Below are positions 5,431-6,627 of a stretch of DNA of 6,627 nucleotides, piece after piece. The notes under the pieces are model-generated. The model was not told the DNA's origin. It searched no databases and saw only the letters and a program-made list of their open reading frames with translations. The position numbers and the translations under genes were made by a program. Positions within the stretch are counted from its first letter, which is position 1, and the number at the start of each line of letters is the position of its first letter. The stretch is from the NCBI GenBank assembly GCA_013698495.1, contig JACCUV010000009.1, positions 1-6,627 of the forward strand, given 5' to 3'. Source of the DNA: Chloroflexia bacterium (lineage in GTDB: Bacteria; Chloroflexota; Chloroflexia; Thermomicrobiales; UBA6265).

Positions 5431-6627
5431 AGAATTCCTGGAGACCGGCCTGGAACTCTTCGGTCGACACCTGGCCGCCGAGCAGTTCCTGCAATGCCCC
5501 AGTCAGCACATCGTAGAAGTCAGGCGCCGCCCAATCGAGATAGTGCCCGACCGCGTCGTTGGCGAGCGCCATGTTCCAGGCGGTGTACAGATCGCCCGAG
5601 ACGGTTCCCTCCTCGATGCTCTCCGCCGCAATCTCGCCGATTGGCAAGAGGCCCGCGTCGACGAATGCGGCGAACGCTTCCTCTGAGACCAGCGCGTCGA
5701 TGAACGCCGCGGCTACGTCTGCTTCGGCGGCGTTGGCCGTGATGCTGAATGGGATGCCGACGCCACCGACGTGCAACACCGGCGAGTCGGTCGCGGGCGG
5801 CATCAGGAAGAATCCGGCGTTCTCGCCCATCTCCTCCCGGACCGCTCCAGCTGCCCAGCTTCCTTGCATCAAGACTCCCCCGACACCGGTCGTGAACAGC
5901 GCGGTCGCGTCGTCGCCAGCGACGCCATCAAAGCCCTCCATGAAGTAACCGGCTTCACTCCACTCGATCACCTTGTTGGCGGCGTCGAGGATCGATTGAT
6001 CGGAGAAGTCGGCCTCGCCCCGGCGATAGATCAGGCCATCGAGATACTCGCGGTTCGCGGTCGCGCCATGGATCTCGCCAAAAAGGTGGATCGCCTGCCA
6101 ACCATCGAGATTACCGAAGACAAGCGGCTCGACACCGGCTTCGCGCAGGGCGCCGAGCAGTGTCTCAAACTCTTCGAAAGTCGTCGGGACCTCCAAATCG
6201 TTGTCCGAGAAGATTTGCCTGTTGTAGTAGAAGCCCACGATCTCGGATTCGGCCGGAAGTCCCCAAAGGTCGCCTTCGCCAAAGACCGTTCCATCGGCGC
6301 TGTAGCGGCATCGCGCCAGCAAACCCTCGGCAAAGCGGTCGGACCAGCCGTACTCTCCATCGTAGTCCGCCAAGGAAACGATTTGACCGCCGCGCGCCAT
6401 GGGACCGGCCAGCGACTCGCCATTGTTGACTTGGGACACATCCGGTCCCTGATCGCTGTCAACCGAGCGCGGCAAGGTGTCGCCGAGTTCATCGGTCGTC
6501 CATCCGCGATGGGCGAACGCAACGCCGTTCTCTTCACCGAATGCGGCTCCGATGTCTTCGATGATGCCGCTTCGAAGCTCGTCCTGATACGTCGTCCAGA
6601 CATTGAACTCGGCGTCCTGGGCGGCGA
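5411..6627 (-). CDS. Extracellular solute-binding protein of a sugar ABC transporter (5' end off right edge)
   Basis: Captures the substrate outside the membrane and delivers it to the MalF/MalG-like pair. The frame is open from 6627 to the TGA at 5411; 404 full codons are visible. The visible part starts near the mature N-terminus with EFNVWTTYQDE, the first strand of the UgpB/SBP_bac_1 fold. Later hallmarks are PDVSQVNNGE (about residues 61-70), GLPAESEIVGFYYN (122-135), VPTTFEEF (about 146-153) and TTGVGGVLMQGSW (about 245-257). Full-length relatives have about 420-450 residues, so only a signal peptide or lipobox and a short N-terminal stretch should be missing. The TTG at 6475 is not the start: the family's N-terminal strand lies upstream of it in the same frame. 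Overlapping the permease gene by 20 bp is tighter than usual for binding-protein genes. The ligand is undetermined. Confidence 0.92.
   Translation of the reverse strand, partial: AAQDAEFNVWTTYQDELRSGIIEDIGAAFGEENGVAFAHRGWTTDELGDTLPRSVDSDQGPDVSQVNNGESLAGPMARGGQIVSLADYDGEYGWSDRFAEGLLARCRYSADGTVFGEGDLWGLPAESEIVGFYYNRQIFSDNDLEVPTTFEEFETLLGALREAGVEPLVFGNLDGWQAIHLFGEIHGATANREYLDGLIYRRGEADFSDQSILDAANKVIEWSEAGYFMEGFDGVAGDDATALFTTGVGGVLMQGSWAAGAVREEMGENAGFFLMPPATDSPVLHVGGVGIPFSITANAAEADVAAAFIDALVSEEAFAAFVDAGLLPIGEIAAESIEEGTVSGDLYTAWNMALANDAVGHYLDWAAPDFYDVLTGALQELLGGQVSTEEFQAGLQEFYAASFA
5436..5439 (-). promoter_or_regulatory. Shine-Dalgarno site for the MalF-like permease gene
   Basis: AGGA on the minus strand, 5 nt before the ATG at 5428-5430 and inside the last codons of the binding-protein gene. 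It supports the 20-bp overlap rather than a later start. Confidence 0.6.

Noticed and set aside
5411..6475. Binding protein starting at TTG 6475
   Set aside because: The same frame is open to the right edge and encodes the conserved first strand of the fold upstream, so 6475 is an internal leucine.

Overview
The window is a GC-rich piece of bacterial chromosome in which every credible gene lies on the minus strand. Read in the direction of transcription (right to left), it holds: the 3' part of a sugar-type ABC transporter operon (solute-binding protein, then two permeases); a 426-bp intergenic stretch; a large exported multidomain PIG-L family deacetylase; a 147-bp gap; and the first 68 codons of a type-4 (Fe-S) uracil-DNA glycosylase that runs off the left edge.

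Organism: the high GC, a type-4 uracil-DNA glycosylase, a CUT1-type sugar importer and especially the Ala-Thr-Pro-rich linkers in the exported deacetylase (residues 31-48 and 808-828) look like Chloroflexota, perhaps the Thermomicrobia side. This rests on remembered composition habits of that group, not on a search, and an actinobacterium is not excluded.

Region by region: (1) 5411-6627, substrate-binding protein, open through the right edge, so its signal peptide and promoter are not visible. (2) 4483-5430 and 3675-4490, MalF-like and MalG-like permeases. All three transporter genes overlap by a few bases (20 and 8 bp), which points to one mRNA with translational coupling. No ATPase is present in the window. 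(3) 3249-3674, no credible gene, but several short stem-loops and a 14-bp palindrome resembling a LacI/CcpA-family operator. (4) 354-3248, a 964-residue secreted PIG-L deacetylase with two Ig/NEW3-like domains, a CBM9-like carbohydrate-binding domain and an unassigned C-terminal beta-rich domain. (5) 207-353, a gap with three interlocking inverted-repeat arms. (6) 1-206, start of the uracil-DNA glycosylase, on a TTG codon.

How they may work together: an exported, carbohydrate-binding deacetylase next to a sugar importer suggests that an extracellular N-acetylated glycan is deacetylated outside the cell and its fragments imported. That link is inferred from neighbourhood only. The uracil-DNA glycosylase is DNA repair housekeeping and probably unrelated. 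I see no mobile element, CRISPR array, tRNA or rRNA. No clearly new system is evident; the most notable items are the deacetylase architecture and the structured intergenic region with its operator-like site.
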